A stretch of 64,000 bases of DNA, taken from positions 1 through 64,000 of the forward strand of contig JALZWM010000018.1 of the NCBI GenBank assembly GCA_023300105.1. The letters are read 5' to 3'. How positions within the stretch are numbered: the stretch's first letter is position 1; each line of letters begins with the position of its first letter. Under the pieces are notes generated by a model. That model was not told the origin of the DNA, searched no databases, and worked only from the letters and a program-made list of their open reading frames with translations. The position numbers and the translations under genes were made by a program. The stretch is from Hellea sp. (lineage in GTDB: Bacteria > Pseudomonadota > Alphaproteobacteria > Caulobacterales > Maricaulaceae). Shown here one piece after another: positions 20,901 through 30,559 of the stretch.

Positions 20901-21334
20901 GAGCGCAATGCGCTGGCCCGGCTTTCATCCGCTATGAGGTCCTGCTCAAGCTTAACAAGCGCTTCCTCCCGCATAGGTTCATCTGAAATTATAGGTTCAA
21001 GCGGAGTCAGAGATTGCTGTTTAGAGATATTTTTCTCTAACCCTTCAAGAGTTTTTTGAGCATTTTCAAGTTCAGCCCGAAAAAGAGCTTCACTCTCTTT
21101 ATTTTTGATTGCACTGCCCAAAGCCAAACCGGCAGTTTCCAGTAAAGCTAGACTTTGTTTTTTTTGGTCTTCTGTAAGATCATCATTAACTTTGGTGGAC
21201 TGCAAGTCCTTTTCAATTGATTTAATTGTAAAGTCAGGGGCTTCGTTACGCGTTTGTGCCCCTACTGGCACCATAACACAAAGAGTAAAGAACATAGAAA
21301 TCAGACATTTAAAGTATCGCATAATTTCAATCAA
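17906..21334 (-). CDS. Large mechanosensitive channel (MscS family with long periplasmic N-terminus, DUF3772/MscK-like)
   Basis: 1142 aa; signal peptide, coiled-coil N-terminus, multiple TMs, MscS core GIGFGLQKIIANFVSGLIILFERPIRIGDYVTIGDQSGTV. Confidence 0.93.
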   Translation of the reverse strand: MIEIMRYFKCLISMFFTLCVMVPVGAQTRNEAPDFTIKSIEKDLQSTKVNDDLTEDQKKQSLALLETAGLALGSAIKNKESEALFRAELENAQKTLEGLEKNISKQQSLTPLEPIISDEPMREEALVKLEQDLIADESRASALRSELEGYQESLQNWAARQINAPNDITEARDKLGALTVQITKLGNGGLDSVSEARRKNLVARQYMQATKVTALEQEIAGLSERGENLTARLNLTELKIETIDERVKYLQGKTGRRRANEAASVKSDALATLALYAESHSLVQEMARGNVALADSLIELAADATLISKRSASIRSRIDDVESDLRVARDFIALGNLDRKAGATLRRLSNQLQVPQAIKNQIDLTQKSLISVTQKRLIAQETLRNIPLGRPDIENALVLARLEDPRISDLNVGDKASYSTLYIQHRDLLSRVTSASSTRINEIVELQNQQKSLLDTTVELKDLLDEKLIWVSSVSAINTAWPKKVFKGVFSLFSPEHINLVIREFTVQSKALWPLMVILITLTMTIFIMRGKLWAEIYRRDKLIGDVVLDSFWHTPLVIVTCIIIATPLPLTFIILAMLYGTSSSPDPLIVDIRDTFLYLSVFSLFFLTWRAWDRDKSLFGSHYKLPATIRATLNKNFRWFIPFAGTTTAVVGLTEGSEISEIYEGLSLFAFIASALALAVFTYFIVFPRNNKAENSAVNEGYLRKYSALWAIIFIGVPLLSIFFAACGYYETSTKILWRLFISGWLFLLTYVVYGLISRTVLVAQRRLALREAMAKRDAAVKIRQEKAAAEERGEELSLPPPIDTSSIDIKAISRQSSQLLNTLIVVAFMGLIWLIWSALLPALSVFNDVVISSYTGQTLDGGVMIDTKIPITLWNLIQSVVILGLTYISAKNLPGFLEIFVLSRSRFDAGTRYAIRTVLGYIIIGIGITIGFDRLGLQWSQLRWIVTGLSVGIGFGLQKIIANFVSGLIILFERPIRIGDYVTIGDQSGTVSRIQIRATTLSDLENREILIPNEALISERVTNWTLSNPVTRLTLNIGIAYGSDTDAATEHMLATLKATPKVLETPMPQVLFMGFGDSSLDFELRAFLRNFDDRVAVQSNIYSSIYKALGEAGITIPFPQRDLHVINQDDAKIISKKIML

Positions 21335-21411
21335 TTTTTACCGTTTTATAAGCCATCTCATTGCATCTGTCTTTAAAAATTTAAAGCTCGCGCATCAAGA
21401 ACCCATCATCA

Positions 21412-21434
21412 ATAAGGCCCTTTACGGGCCTTAT
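21412..21434 (-). terminator. Candidate hairpin terminator
   Basis: Perfect 9-bp inverted repeat ATAAGGCCC-TTTAC-GGGCCTTAT just downstream of the DUF4282 gene; no strong U-tract. Confidence 0.5.
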
Positions 21435-21447
21435 ACTCTCAATGAGT

Positions 21448-22215
21448 CTAGGGATTTTTAGTTTTAGGACTTTTACGCGGCGTACCGTCTTTTTTCAACA
21501 ACCGGCCTTGCGCATCGCGTGACGATTTCGTTCCCGCCTTTGGTCCTGGCTTGCCTTTCAAAACAGGCGAAGTCTTGCTTGAAGGCTTTTTAACCGCGGC
21601 ACTCTTTTTCTTAGACACTGCCGGTTTTTTAGGTGTTCTTGTTTTAGAAGGTATTTTTGAAATAGGCGTTTTAACCTGATTTTTTTTCGCTAAGTTTTTT
21701 GTCTTTGGTGTTGTCGACGACTTTAAATCAGACGCGGCTGACTTTGTTCGGCTCATCGCATTCCCCGCCGCGTCTCCAACCGAATCTTTTGCGTTATCTG
21801 CAGCATGCTTAGTTTTCTCAACAGCTGATTTTGTTGCTGCACTCGCTTTTTCGCCGGCATTTTTTGAGATCTCACGCGCTCGAAGGGCCGCAGCTTCAGC
21901 TGCTTTGCGGGCTTCAACCATAGGGTCAATGTTAGCTGTTTCTGATTTGCCACCGTCAGGTGAAAGATTATTATTAATCCGAAATATTGCGACCATCAAT
22001 TCGCAAACAAGGCGAATACTCACTAATGAAAAAAGAATTATAACTGGGAAGGTAAGAAACTGAATTACAGTCGCCAGACTTTTCCAAACTACATCTAAAA
22101 AAACCGAAGTTAAGAAACTACCCATGACAATGATAGCTAACCAGAAAAAAGGAACAATCAGTTTTTCTTTCATTAGTTTATCAAATGAAAAAAAGAAGTT
22201 GATGAGGTTCTTCAT
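21448..22215 (-). CDS. DUF4282-like membrane protein with Ala/Lys-rich histone-H1-like tail
   Basis: N-terminal two-TM domain (FFFSFDKLM...VIQFLTFPVIILFSLVSIRLVCELMVAIFRI), then about 160 aa of A/K/S/P repeats. Confidence 0.7.
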   Translation of the reverse strand: MKNLINFFFSFDKLMKEKLIVPFFWLAIIVMGSFLTSVFLDVVWKSLATVIQFLTFPVIILFSLVSIRLVCELMVAIFRINNNLSPDGGKSETANIDPMVEARKAAEAAALRAREISKNAGEKASAATKSAVEKTKHAADNAKDSVGDAAGNAMSRTKSAASDLKSSTTPKTKNLAKKNQVKTPISKIPSKTRTPKKPAVSKKKSAAVKKPSSKTSPVLKGKPGPKAGTKSSRDAQGRLLKKDGTPRKSPKTKNP

Positions 22216-22242
22216 ATTAATATCTCGCTTTCGAAGGGGCGT

Positions 22243-23706
22243 TTACGGCGCCGTTTCTGCCATAACAACTGTAGCTGGAATGGCCGTAATTGTTTCAGAC
22301 TTTGAACGCATCTTATCAATATTCGTGTGGCGAGTCTTAAAAGATTGCATCTCAGAGGCTTTAAGAGGTTTACCAGATAATTGAGACAAGCGGCGCGGAT
22401 TTATCTTCTTACCATTATGGATGACTTCATAATGCAAATGCGGCCCAGTCGAACGACCTGTAGTTCCAACATACCCAATAACTTGATCTTGTTTCACATA
22501 TTTTCCAGATTTCACACCGCGTGCAAATGACTTCAAATGGGCATAGGCTGTTTTATATCCATCCGTATGACGAATACGAATATAATTACCATAGCCCCCA
22601 TAACGGTTAGCACGTTCCACTGTTCCTGAGCCCGCCGCAAGAATTGGCGTTCCTCGAGGTGCGGCAAAGTCAACACCAGTATGCATTTTGCGGTAACCCA
22701 AAATAGGATGTTTGCGCCGTCCAAAACTCGAAGAAAGCCTCGCACCATTAACCGGGGTTGCCCGCAACTTACGTTTGGCTGTTTTACCATTAGCATCGTA
22801 AAAATTCTCGCGGCCTTTGGCATCTTTATAAAGGTAGTAATCTGTCTTCTTTCCGCGAGGACTAAAGCTTGTATAAAGTAAATTTCCAGCTTTGATGATA
22901 TCACCCTTGTGATCACGGGCAACTTCGAAAAAGAGTTCAAATTTATCTCCCGGCTGGATATCTCTTTGAAAGTCGACTGAGTATTCATAAATACTTGCAA
23001 ATTGCGCGACCACCTTATCTGGCGCGCCAAGACGCGTAGCGTCAACATACAGAGAATTAGAAATTTCAGATGATACAGCAAGCGTCTCATATTTAAATTC
23101 AGCCGCAATTTCACGCGCAGTATAGCTCTCACCAACGCGGTCGACAAAAACTGTTTTTTCAACATTTGGTTTAAACGTTAGATGCTCCAGTGTACCGTTC
23201 GTGAAATGTAAACCAAATTTCTGTCCCACGCGAACATTCTGAGGTTTGTAAATTTTGGCAAAGGCCTCGGTGACTTTATAAGCTTGTTGTCCTGTAAGAC
23301 CATTTTTCTGTAAAAGTGGTCCGAGACTCTCACCCGCTTTAACCTTAAGTGTTTTTGACGCCAACGCGGGAGCGGCGACAGCGTCTAACTCTTCTAGATA
23401 CATGTCATACCGAGTTAAATCTATCTCAGGTACAGCGTTTTGCGTTACCAGCTTAATGGACTCAGCAGGGGGCTTTGGCAAAGCAAAGCCAGCTAGAAGA
23501 ATCGCAGCTCCACCAGCCATTAAAAACCCAAATCGACGGCTATTGTAAATTCGTGTATTATTCATCGTGATGAAAGCCTTCAACCGCTCACCAAGGGCCG
23601 CTTTCATTTCATCCGATGTCGTTATCCCAACTGTATCCGCAGGCGTATGTTCTGTTTCTAATGTCATGTTATGCTTTGTTTTAAGGCCCACAATTCCAAC
23701 CGTCAT
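22243..23706 (-). CDS. M23 family peptidoglycan peptidase
   Basis: HPILGYRKMHTGVDFAAPRGTPI and GRSTGPHLHYEV motifs; OapA-like/LysM-like N-terminal region. Confidence 0.92.
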   Translation of the reverse strand: MTVGIVGLKTKHNMTLETEHTPADTVGITTSDEMKAALGERLKAFITMNNTRIYNSRRFGFLMAGGAAILLAGFALPKPPAESIKLVTQNAVPEIDLTRYDMYLEELDAVAAPALASKTLKVKAGESLGPLLQKNGLTGQQAYKVTEAFAKIYKPQNVRVGQKFGLHFTNGTLEHLTFKPNVEKTVFVDRVGESYTAREIAAEFKYETLAVSSEISNSLYVDATRLGAPDKVVAQFASIYEYSVDFQRDIQPGDKFELFFEVARDHKGDIIKAGNLLYTSFSPRGKKTDYYLYKDAKGRENFYDANGKTAKRKLRATPVNGARLSSSFGRRKHPILGYRKMHTGVDFAAPRGTPILAAGSGTVERANRYGGYGNYIRIRHTDGYKTAYAHLKSFARGVKSGKYVKQDQVIGYVGTTGRSTGPHLHYEVIHNGKKINPRRLSQLSGKPLKASEMQSFKTRHTNIDKMRSKSETITAIPATVVMAETAP

Positions 23707-23832
23707 TAGAATGGCAGAGTTATCCCTAATGACGCGTTAACACATATCCATCTTTCACAAAAATTAACAATATTTATAGTTCATTCAGGCCTACATACGT
23801 ATGAACCAGCCAAGAAGTGAGGACCAACCGCA

Positions 23833-26800
23833 ATGACGTTGTCGGCAAGTAAAAATTCAAAGGAGAAAGGTGCGATAAAACCGCAACGTTCCCGCCTGCT
23901 TCGTATAATATTCTGGCTAATGATTGCATTTTTTATCCTCTTCGTTCTCGCCGCAATAACAGCCGCTTATATTTGGGTGAACAGATATGCTTTAATGGAA
24001 GATGCAGCCATTGACGCTCTTGCCGAGCAAGGAATAGACGGACAACTTTCTATACAATCCGTAACAAAGACTCATGCCATAATTGATAAGATTACACTTT
24101 CAGAAAACGGCGCAGAATTCTTCTCTTCACAACAAATAACCGTAGATTATGAATGGCGGAACATGTTGAAAGGCAACGTTAAACGCATTGTTTTCACACG
24201 CCCGAAAGGCAAAATTACACTTGATAAGAATGGTAAAATTATCGATGACTGGTTACCCCATAGAGATAACGAAGTAACTAGCGGTCAAATTTTGCCTCCA
24301 GAAGGCATTCAAATTGACCAAGGTAAATTACAAATTATCAGTCCCTTTGGTGAGTTCAATACAAAAATTAATGGTGAGTATTTCACATCTAAGAACTTTT
24401 CTGCCTCGGTTAACTTTGCTCAAACAAAATTTATTTATGCCAATTGGAAAATAAATGGCGAAGGTGATTTTGATATCAAGCTTAAAGGCGAGACGCCTGA
24501 CGTAAAAACAAATCTACGTCTCATGCGCCTAGAGCATCCAACATTAGAAGCCACTGACTTACATGTCACGGGTGATTTGATGCCAATAATACAAGATGAA
24601 ACCCTGACAATAACGGGCGATGCAGGCCTAAAATTTTCTTCCCTTATCACGGACCAATTCACCCTAGGCGCCAGCAAGATTGATTGGAAGGGAACGCTAC
24701 ATCACGATAAAGCCCAAGGTAGCCCGTTTTCTTTAAAAGGAGAATGGTTTTCTGATATTAAAGGTATATCTATTCCCGACCCCATAAAGCGCAGAGATTT
24801 AGCCAAAACTGTAAGTCTAAGTGACCCTCTCAATAAAACACCTATCGCCCAAAATTTCGGGCCAAGTTTAACACGTAATGTAAACCAGTTGCTAACGCAA
24901 AGCTCTCTGCAGGGCCGCGGAATAACAGAGTTAAACTCTGACGGCTTAACAATTTCTTTGAAGGAATCAGTCACTATAAGAGCGCAGGAAAGTTCTTTGG
25001 TTCTCACACGAACCGATGTCGCACCGTTCTATCAATTTGATAAAGCGGCCTCGGAAATCAACCTCTCCTTTCACGCTTATATGACCAAGCCTGCAGGGTT
25101 TAGTCTTCGCGAAACTAAAATGACGGCAAACTCAAAAAATGGCTGGCGCTTAAACGGGGTGAAACGTTTCTCTGCCGATGTCAGCACAGAACGAGAATGG
25201 AAAACTATTGGCTTTGAAAAAACACCCGCACGACTTTCTCCATTTGCAGCGAGAGCCATTTATAAGGGCGGTGCAGCCGCACAACTAAAATTAAACGGTG
25301 CAGTCAATTATGACGGTATTTTACCAGGCGCGCTCGTCACTGAATTAAAAACCGACGGGGAGTTAACAATGGATATTGTCGGCGGAGAAACCATCATGCA
25401 CTTTGTGCCAAAAGACAATACCCCTCTAACAATTTCACGCATTGAGACTGATACAGAATGGCGTGCTGAAGATGTCTCCGGTCGACTCATAACTATGAGT
25501 CCTCTCTTTCGGCGAGAGGGTAATAAATCAGATGTCAACGCGACGATGGCCGAGCTAAGTTTTATTTTAAACGACCGTCCTAATAAACGCAATTTTGGCT
25601 TAGGTTTCGAGACTATAGAAATTTCTGGTAATCTAACTGGGAAAAGTCAAAATTGGGTTTTAAATACCCTTAATACAAAAATTTGTTCAGAAGATACGCC
25701 TGGCCCTGGAACAGATATTCGCATACCGAACATGGCTTTGGAAATTTGGCGAGACCCAAATACAGACCTTCGCTTTACTATGACAACCCCAATAGCAAAT
25801 GCGACGACCCAATTAGTGACCGCGACGAATTTGGCTATTATAGCCAAAGGCACGCCTAATAATTTTAACATTGATTACTCGCCCGGAGCGCAAAATACAG
25901 GCCGTGTGAAATTTGCGGGAGACGCCCTGCCGAGCCTGCCTATGGCGGGAAGAGTTAATTATGCAGACGACGCGTTCACAGGAAGGGCCCGTACAAATCT
26001 ACCCTTCGGAGAAAAGACGCCTATTGATGTCTCATATCATTTCGCCTCTGGCGCAGGGACAGCTGATGTTAATATTCCAGAACTTCGCTTTTCGCCAAAT
26101 GGACTACAGCCGCAAAACTTTGTTAAAGCCTTAAAGGGTAAAATTGCTGAAGTTGACGGCACAGTAAGCGCTCAAATTAAACTCGCTTTTGCCGCAGGTC
26201 AGCCCCTGCAATCCTCAGGCACGGCGCAATTAAAGTCTATGAATTTCGGTACCCTGCCCGGCCCGCTAACAAACGTAAATACAGAGCTAAGCTTTTCCTC
26301 TTTCTTCCCTTTACAAAGCCAAGGGCGCCAAACATTGACAGTAGCTCAATTCGACCCCGGTTTTCCGCTTGAAAAAGGAACCCTAGAATTCGAACTTATT
26401 CCAGACGGCGTTAAAGTTTATAGTGCGCGGTGGCCAATCGGAACAGGCGCTATCGCTCTAGAACCTTTTGACTGGCTCTATTCAGCAGTTGAGAACAAAG
26501 TTGTCATGCGCGTAGATAAAGTATCACTTGGAGAATTTTTGAACGGAATTGGAAACGGTTCGCTCCAAGCCACAGGTGAGATAGAGGGCAGACTCCCCGT
26601 CATTTTATCCGGCATTGATGTCAAAGTCGAGGGCGGACACCTCGCCGTTAAGGATGGCGGCACAATTCGCTATCAAACAGATCAAACCAATGCCGCAGGC
26701 GCTGGCAATGAATATGCGAAAATGGCATTCGATGCCCTTCAAGATTTTAATTACCGTTCGCTGACAGCAGAAATTGACGGTCCGCTTGATGGCGCTATCG

Positions 26801-26979
26801 AAATTGGAATGGCGTTTGATGGAAGCAATAAAGATGTTTTAAACAATCAACCTTTTCGTTTCGGCATCAATATTGAAGGTGAACTCATAAACATTATTCG
26901 GAGCTTTAATACAAACGCTCAAATCAAAACCGAACTCGCGCGACGTCAATTAAGCCGCGAGATTTTATCTGCTGAATAG
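23833..26979 (+). CDS. YdbH-like (AsmA/TamB-related, intermembrane transport) protein
   Basis: 1048 aa, single N-terminal TM, repetitive beta-rich region, C-terminal EIGMAFDGSNKDVLNNQPFRFGINIEGELINIIRSF. Confidence 0.75.
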   Translation: MTLSASKNSKEKGAIKPQRSRLLRIIFWLMIAFFILFVLAAITAAYIWVNRYALMEDAAIDALAEQGIDGQLSIQSVTKTHAIIDKITLSENGAEFFSSQQITVDYEWRNMLKGNVKRIVFTRPKGKITLDKNGKIIDDWLPHRDNEVTSGQILPPEGIQIDQGKLQIISPFGEFNTKINGEYFTSKNFSASVNFAQTKFIYANWKINGEGDFDIKLKGETPDVKTNLRLMRLEHPTLEATDLHVTGDLMPIIQDETLTITGDAGLKFSSLITDQFTLGASKIDWKGTLHHDKAQGSPFSLKGEWFSDIKGISIPDPIKRRDLAKTVSLSDPLNKTPIAQNFGPSLTRNVNQLLTQSSLQGRGITELNSDGLTISLKESVTIRAQESSLVLTRTDVAPFYQFDKAASEINLSFHAYMTKPAGFSLRETKMTANSKNGWRLNGVKRFSADVSTEREWKTIGFEKTPARLSPFAARAIYKGGAAAQLKLNGAVNYDGILPGALVTELKTDGELTMDIVGGETIMHFVPKDNTPLTISRIETDTEWRAEDVSGRLITMSPLFRREGNKSDVNATMAELSFILNDRPNKRNFGLGFETIEISGNLTGKSQNWVLNTLNTKICSEDTPGPGTDIRIPNMALEIWRDPNTDLRFTMTTPIANATTQLVTATNLAIIAKGTPNNFNIDYSPGAQNTGRVKFAGDALPSLPMAGRVNYADDAFTGRARTNLPFGEKTPIDVSYHFASGAGTADVNIPELRFSPNGLQPQNFVKALKGKIAEVDGTVSAQIKLAFAAGQPLQSSGTAQLKSMNFGTLPGPLTNVNTELSFSSFFPLQSQGRQTLTVAQFDPGFPLEKGTLEFELIPDGVKVYSARWPIGTGAIALEPFDWLYSAVENKVVMRVDKVSLGEFLNGIGNGSLQATGEIEGRLPVILSGIDVKVEGGHLAVKDGGTIRYQTDQTNAAGAGNEYAKMAFDALQDFNYRSLTAEIDGPLDGAIEIGMAFDGSNKDVLNNQPFRFGINIEGELINIIRSFNTNAQIKTELARRQLSREILSAE

Positions 26980-27007
26980 AGTGGGTAACTTAATGTCCGC
27001 AAGTATG

Positions 27008-28045
27008 TTAGCCTAGACGTTCTCTCGCCATTTCATTTGCGATCTCATTTGTCGGTAACTTTAACTTTTCTGACCGGTCGAAAATTTCCTGAAGCGTCAC
27101 TTTAATATTTTCAAGTTTGCCATCAACCCACTCATAATTATAAGTCCCTGACACTTCTGCAGAGACATTAATAATCCCGCCCGCATTCAAAACATAGTCT
27201 GGGCAATAAAGGATATCCCGCAAGCGTAGAGCTTCGCCCATCTCAGGGGTTTTCAATTGGTTATTTGCAGCACCGCCAATGATGTAAGCGCTAATATCTT
27301 CAATAGAATTTGCATTAATCGCGCCACCCAAAGCACAAGGCGCGAAAATATCAACCTCTTGCGCATGGATTTCGTCAACCCCAACAACGCTCGCTTTTAA
27401 TTCAGATGCCGCCCGTGCGGTTACTTCTGAATTAATATCAGCTACAACAAGTCTTGCTCCAGATTTGTATAAGCGTTCCGCAAGGTTATATCCAACATGA
27501 CCAAGACCCTGCACCGCAACGAGAAGGCCTCCAAAACCTTCTATGCCCAACTTATGCTTAACAGCCACCTCAAGACCTCGAAAAATACCGTCCGCAGTAT
27601 GTGGTGACGGGTCACCAGATGCAGCTTCGCCGTCATCAAGACCTGCAACAAAATTTGTTTGAGTTTTAATCGTCAACATATCATCAGGCGATACACCAAC
27701 ATCCTCCGCAGTTATATATTGGCCTCCAACTTTTTCGACAGCACGACCATAAGCCGCAAATAAACTCTCTCGGTCAAACTGGCTTTCGGGCTTGATGATA
27801 ACGCCTTTACCACCGCCGAGTGGAATTTCTGCCATTGCATTTTTAAAACTCATCGCCCGTGATAGCCGCAAAACATCAGTCAGAGCCTCATAATCAGTTG
27901 CATATTGCCAAAAGCGTGTTCCCCCGCTGGCTGGGCCACGGTTCGTATTATGTACCGCAATATAAGACCGCAGTCCTGAAGCAGGGTCTGAGAAAGCATA
28001 AACGCCTTCGTGGTTATCAAAGTCGGGATGTGAAAATATGGACAT
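27008..28045 (-). CDS. Leu/Phe/Val dehydrogenase family amino acid dehydrogenase
   Basis: GPASGGTRFW, MSFKNAMAEIPLGGGKGVI, GLGHVGYNLAERL. Confidence 0.93.
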   Translation of the reverse strand: MSIFSHPDFDNHEGVYAFSDPASGLRSYIAVHNTNRGPASGGTRFWQYATDYEALTDVLRLSRAMSFKNAMAEIPLGGGKGVIIKPESQFDRESLFAAYGRAVEKVGGQYITAEDVGVSPDDMLTIKTQTNFVAGLDDGEAASGDPSPHTADGIFRGLEVAVKHKLGIEGFGGLLVAVQGLGHVGYNLAERLYKSGARLVVADINSEVTARAASELKASVVGVDEIHAQEVDIFAPCALGGAINANSIEDISAYIIGGAANNQLKTPEMGEALRLRDILYCPDYVLNAGGIINVSAEVSGTYNYEWVDGKLENIKVTLQEIFDRSEKLKLPTNEIANEMARERLG

Positions 28046-28105
28046 TAAGGTCTTCTTATAGAGCTAGCATAGGTATTAAATTCTAAATTTATAGCGCTTA
28101 CAAAG

Positions 28106-29074
28106 CTAAGTGGTCTTTAGTGTAGCTAAAGCTTGCGCCGCAGCGCGAAGCGTTCCCAAAGCATACCCTGCGCCAGTACCATCACCTATCCCAATTCCTA
28201 AGTCCAATAAGGGCTCAAGATCAATACGGTCAAGAACTGCACGGTGAGCAGGCTCTGTTGAAACATGGCCTGCGATACAATGAGAAATCGCGTGAGGGTT
28301 TAATTTATGCAAAACTGCCGCCGCAGAACACACAACGTAACCATCTAAAACAACAGGAATAGATTGATGGCGCGCCGCCAATATAGCGCCAACCATTCCG
28401 GCAATATCCCGTCCGCCGAAACAGCGTAAAGCCTCAAGTGGATCATTTAATTCACCTTTATGGAGCAAAACCCCAGCTTCAACAGCCGCGACGCGCGCTT
28501 TCGCAGACTCTCCGACTCCGCCAGCCCAATATTCTGCAGCACCACCATAAAGACCAAACATGATACCCGCAGCAGCAGTTGCGGCGCCAAGACCAGCATT
28601 GCCAATCGCAATAATATCCGCACCTTCTGCAACAACTTCCATGCCAAAAGCAATGGCCGCAGCGCAGTCTTTTTCGCTTAAAGACGGTTCTTTTGTAAAA
28701 TCTGCCGATGGGTATTCAGTGCCTAATTCATAGACTTTGAAAGCAGATTGTAAAGACGCCGCTATGCCACGAACCCCCGCCGCGCCTTCGGTCAAACTTT
28801 TAACGCGAACGCTTGCTTTTGATACAATATCAGTTTCATATATATGAGACGCAACACCATGTGTTCCCGAAAACACGGCAATTAAAGGACGTTCAATAGA
28901 AGGTGTTTTTCCCTGCCAACCAGCTAACCATTCCAAATATTTTGTCGTGTTTCCTAAGGGGCTGAGTGTTCCTCCACCAGCCAGAACGTCTTGAACGGTC
29001 TTAATACCAAGCGGGTCAGGCTCAGGCATATTAGCAATTAAATTGCGAATATCATCAAATGGTCGTGCCATCAT
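28106..29074 (-). CDS. cobT: Nicotinate-nucleotide--dimethylbenzimidazole phosphoribosyltransferase
   Basis: LAVFSGTHGVA, IGNAGLGAATAAAGI, LGIGIGDGTGAGYAL. Confidence 0.9.
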   Translation of the reverse strand: MMARPFDDIRNLIANMPEPDPLGIKTVQDVLAGGGTLSPLGNTTKYLEWLAGWQGKTPSIERPLIAVFSGTHGVASHIYETDIVSKASVRVKSLTEGAAGVRGIAASLQSAFKVYELGTEYPSADFTKEPSLSEKDCAAAIAFGMEVVAEGADIIAIGNAGLGAATAAAGIMFGLYGGAAEYWAGGVGESAKARVAAVEAGVLLHKGELNDPLEALRCFGGRDIAGMVGAILAARHQSIPVVLDGYVVCSAAAVLHKLNPHAISHCIAGHVSTEPAHRAVLDRIDLEPLLDLGIGIGDGTGAGYALGTLRAAAQALATLKTT

Positions 29075-29160
29075 GTCTATCTAGATCCAATCTAAAATGA
29101 TTACCAATTTTATTTTCTGGCATTAAAGTCTTAACAACCATCTTATGCTATTTTCTAGTA

Positions 29161-29706
29161 ATGGGAAACACAGTTTTACGTGATGTTATAGTTATTGGTG
29201 TTCTTGGAACAGGCGTAGCCCTCGGGTTTGCGAATAAAGAACAACTTTATGCAACCGCAGGATTAACACGGCCAACTGCGCCTGTTGAGACAGTTGCGAT
29301 TACGAAACCAATACCCACCCCAACAAGCCAGCGCGGTAGTGTCGTCTCTATTCTCAAGTCTCGCGATGATGGCCAATTTTGGACGGATGCTCGCGTTAAT
29401 AGCGGTCATGTACGTTTCCTCATTGATACGGGCGCATCATCTGTTGCCCTCACTTTGAATGATGCAAAAAAAGCTGGTATACGTACGCGTGATTTAAAAT
29501 ATAATGTCCCAATCGCAACAGCCGGCGGACGAAATATGGCCGCTTATGTTGAATTAAAATCTATTTCCGTGGGCGCGATAACCTTACGCAATGTCCGGGC
29601 ATTGGTCGTGCCAGAAGGTCTTAATACATCCCTTCTTGGCATGACCTATCTAGGGCAATTACAAAAGGTCGAAGCCACTCCTAATGCTTTACTTCTACGG
29701 CTTTAG
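29161..29706 (+). CDS. Clan AA aspartic protease, TIGR02281-like
   Basis: VRFLIDTGASSVALTLNDA...LLGMTYLG; N-terminal TM. Confidence 0.88.
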   Translation: MGNTVLRDVIVIGVLGTGVALGFANKEQLYATAGLTRPTAPVETVAITKPIPTPTSQRGSVVSILKSRDDGQFWTDARVNSGHVRFLIDTGASSVALTLNDAKKAGIRTRDLKYNVPIATAGGRNMAAYVELKSISVGAITLRNVRALVVPEGLNTSLLGMTYLGQLQKVEATPNALLLRL

Positions 29707-29713
29707 CACGGGT

Positions 29714-30559
29714 TTAAAATAAAGCCTTACGAACCATATTGATCGAGACCAACGCTAAAAAAATCCCAAATATCATTTTAAGTTTCCTTTGATTTGTCTT
29801 GTGAGCTACACGCGCTCCCAATGGTATGAACAATACAGATGTTAAAGCCACCAAGACAAATCCCAATATATTCACATAACCCAATGATAATGGCGGGCGG
29901 CCCGTAAGACCCCAACCGCTAAGAATAAACCCAAGTGTCGCAGGTATTGAAATAAACATACCTATGCCAGACGCCGTACCAATAGCCATGTGAATTGTCT
30001 TGCCGCAAATTGCCATAAGGGTCACAGAGAAAGCCCCCCCGCCAATACCCATAATTGCGGAAAGAGATCCAATTGACATCCCCCCGATAGGAATAGCTGC
30101 CCCGCCAGGCAGAGTCTCTCGCCACCTCCAATCTGGACGGCCAAAGATAAATTGCATCGAAATCATAGACATGATGAGTCCAAATATAAGTGTCAGTTGC
30201 GCGCCAGAAATATATTTCGCAAAAACCGCCGACGCGAATAAAGCCCCAACACCGATCCATAGCCCCCAGCTTTTATACTTCTTGGAAGGCCACAAAATAT
30301 TCCACTCCACCGCACCGTACTTATGGTGTGACGTCACTGATCTTATAGAACTTACAATAATCACAGCCGACGATGTCGCGACCGCAGAATGCATAATAGT
30401 TGCTTCAGGATAGCCTAGAGCTTCGAAAACAAAATAAAACGCAGGCACCATAACGGCGCCGCCGCCAATCCCAAAAAGTCCCGCACTAAATCCGGCTGCA
30501 CAACCCGTGGTCAACAAAACCAAAGTAAGTCTTATTAAATCAGGATTTATTTCCATCAA
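29714..30559 (-). CDS. Sulfite exporter TauE/SafE family permease
   Basis: AGFSAGLFGIGGGAVMVPAF and IGSLSAIMGIGGGAFSV repeats, multiple TMs. Confidence 0.92.
   Translation of the reverse strand: MMEINPDLIRLTLVLLTTGCAAGFSAGLFGIGGGAVMVPAFYFVFEALGYPEATIMHSAVATSSAVIIVSSIRSVTSHHKYGAVEWNILWPSKKYKSWGLWIGVGALFASAVFAKYISGAQLTLIFGLIMSMISMQFIFGRPDWRWRETLPGGAAIPIGGMSIGSLSAIMGIGGGAFSVTLMAICGKTIHMAIGTASGIGMFISIPATLGFILSGWGLTGRPPLSLGYVNILGFVLVALTSVLFIPLGARVAHKTNQRKLKMIFGIFLALVSINMVRKALF

Noticed and set aside
29919-30260. ORF of 113 aa opposite/overlapping the TauE/SafE gene
   Set aside because: Alternative frame of a clearly coding permease; Trp/Tyr/Gly-rich shadow translation.
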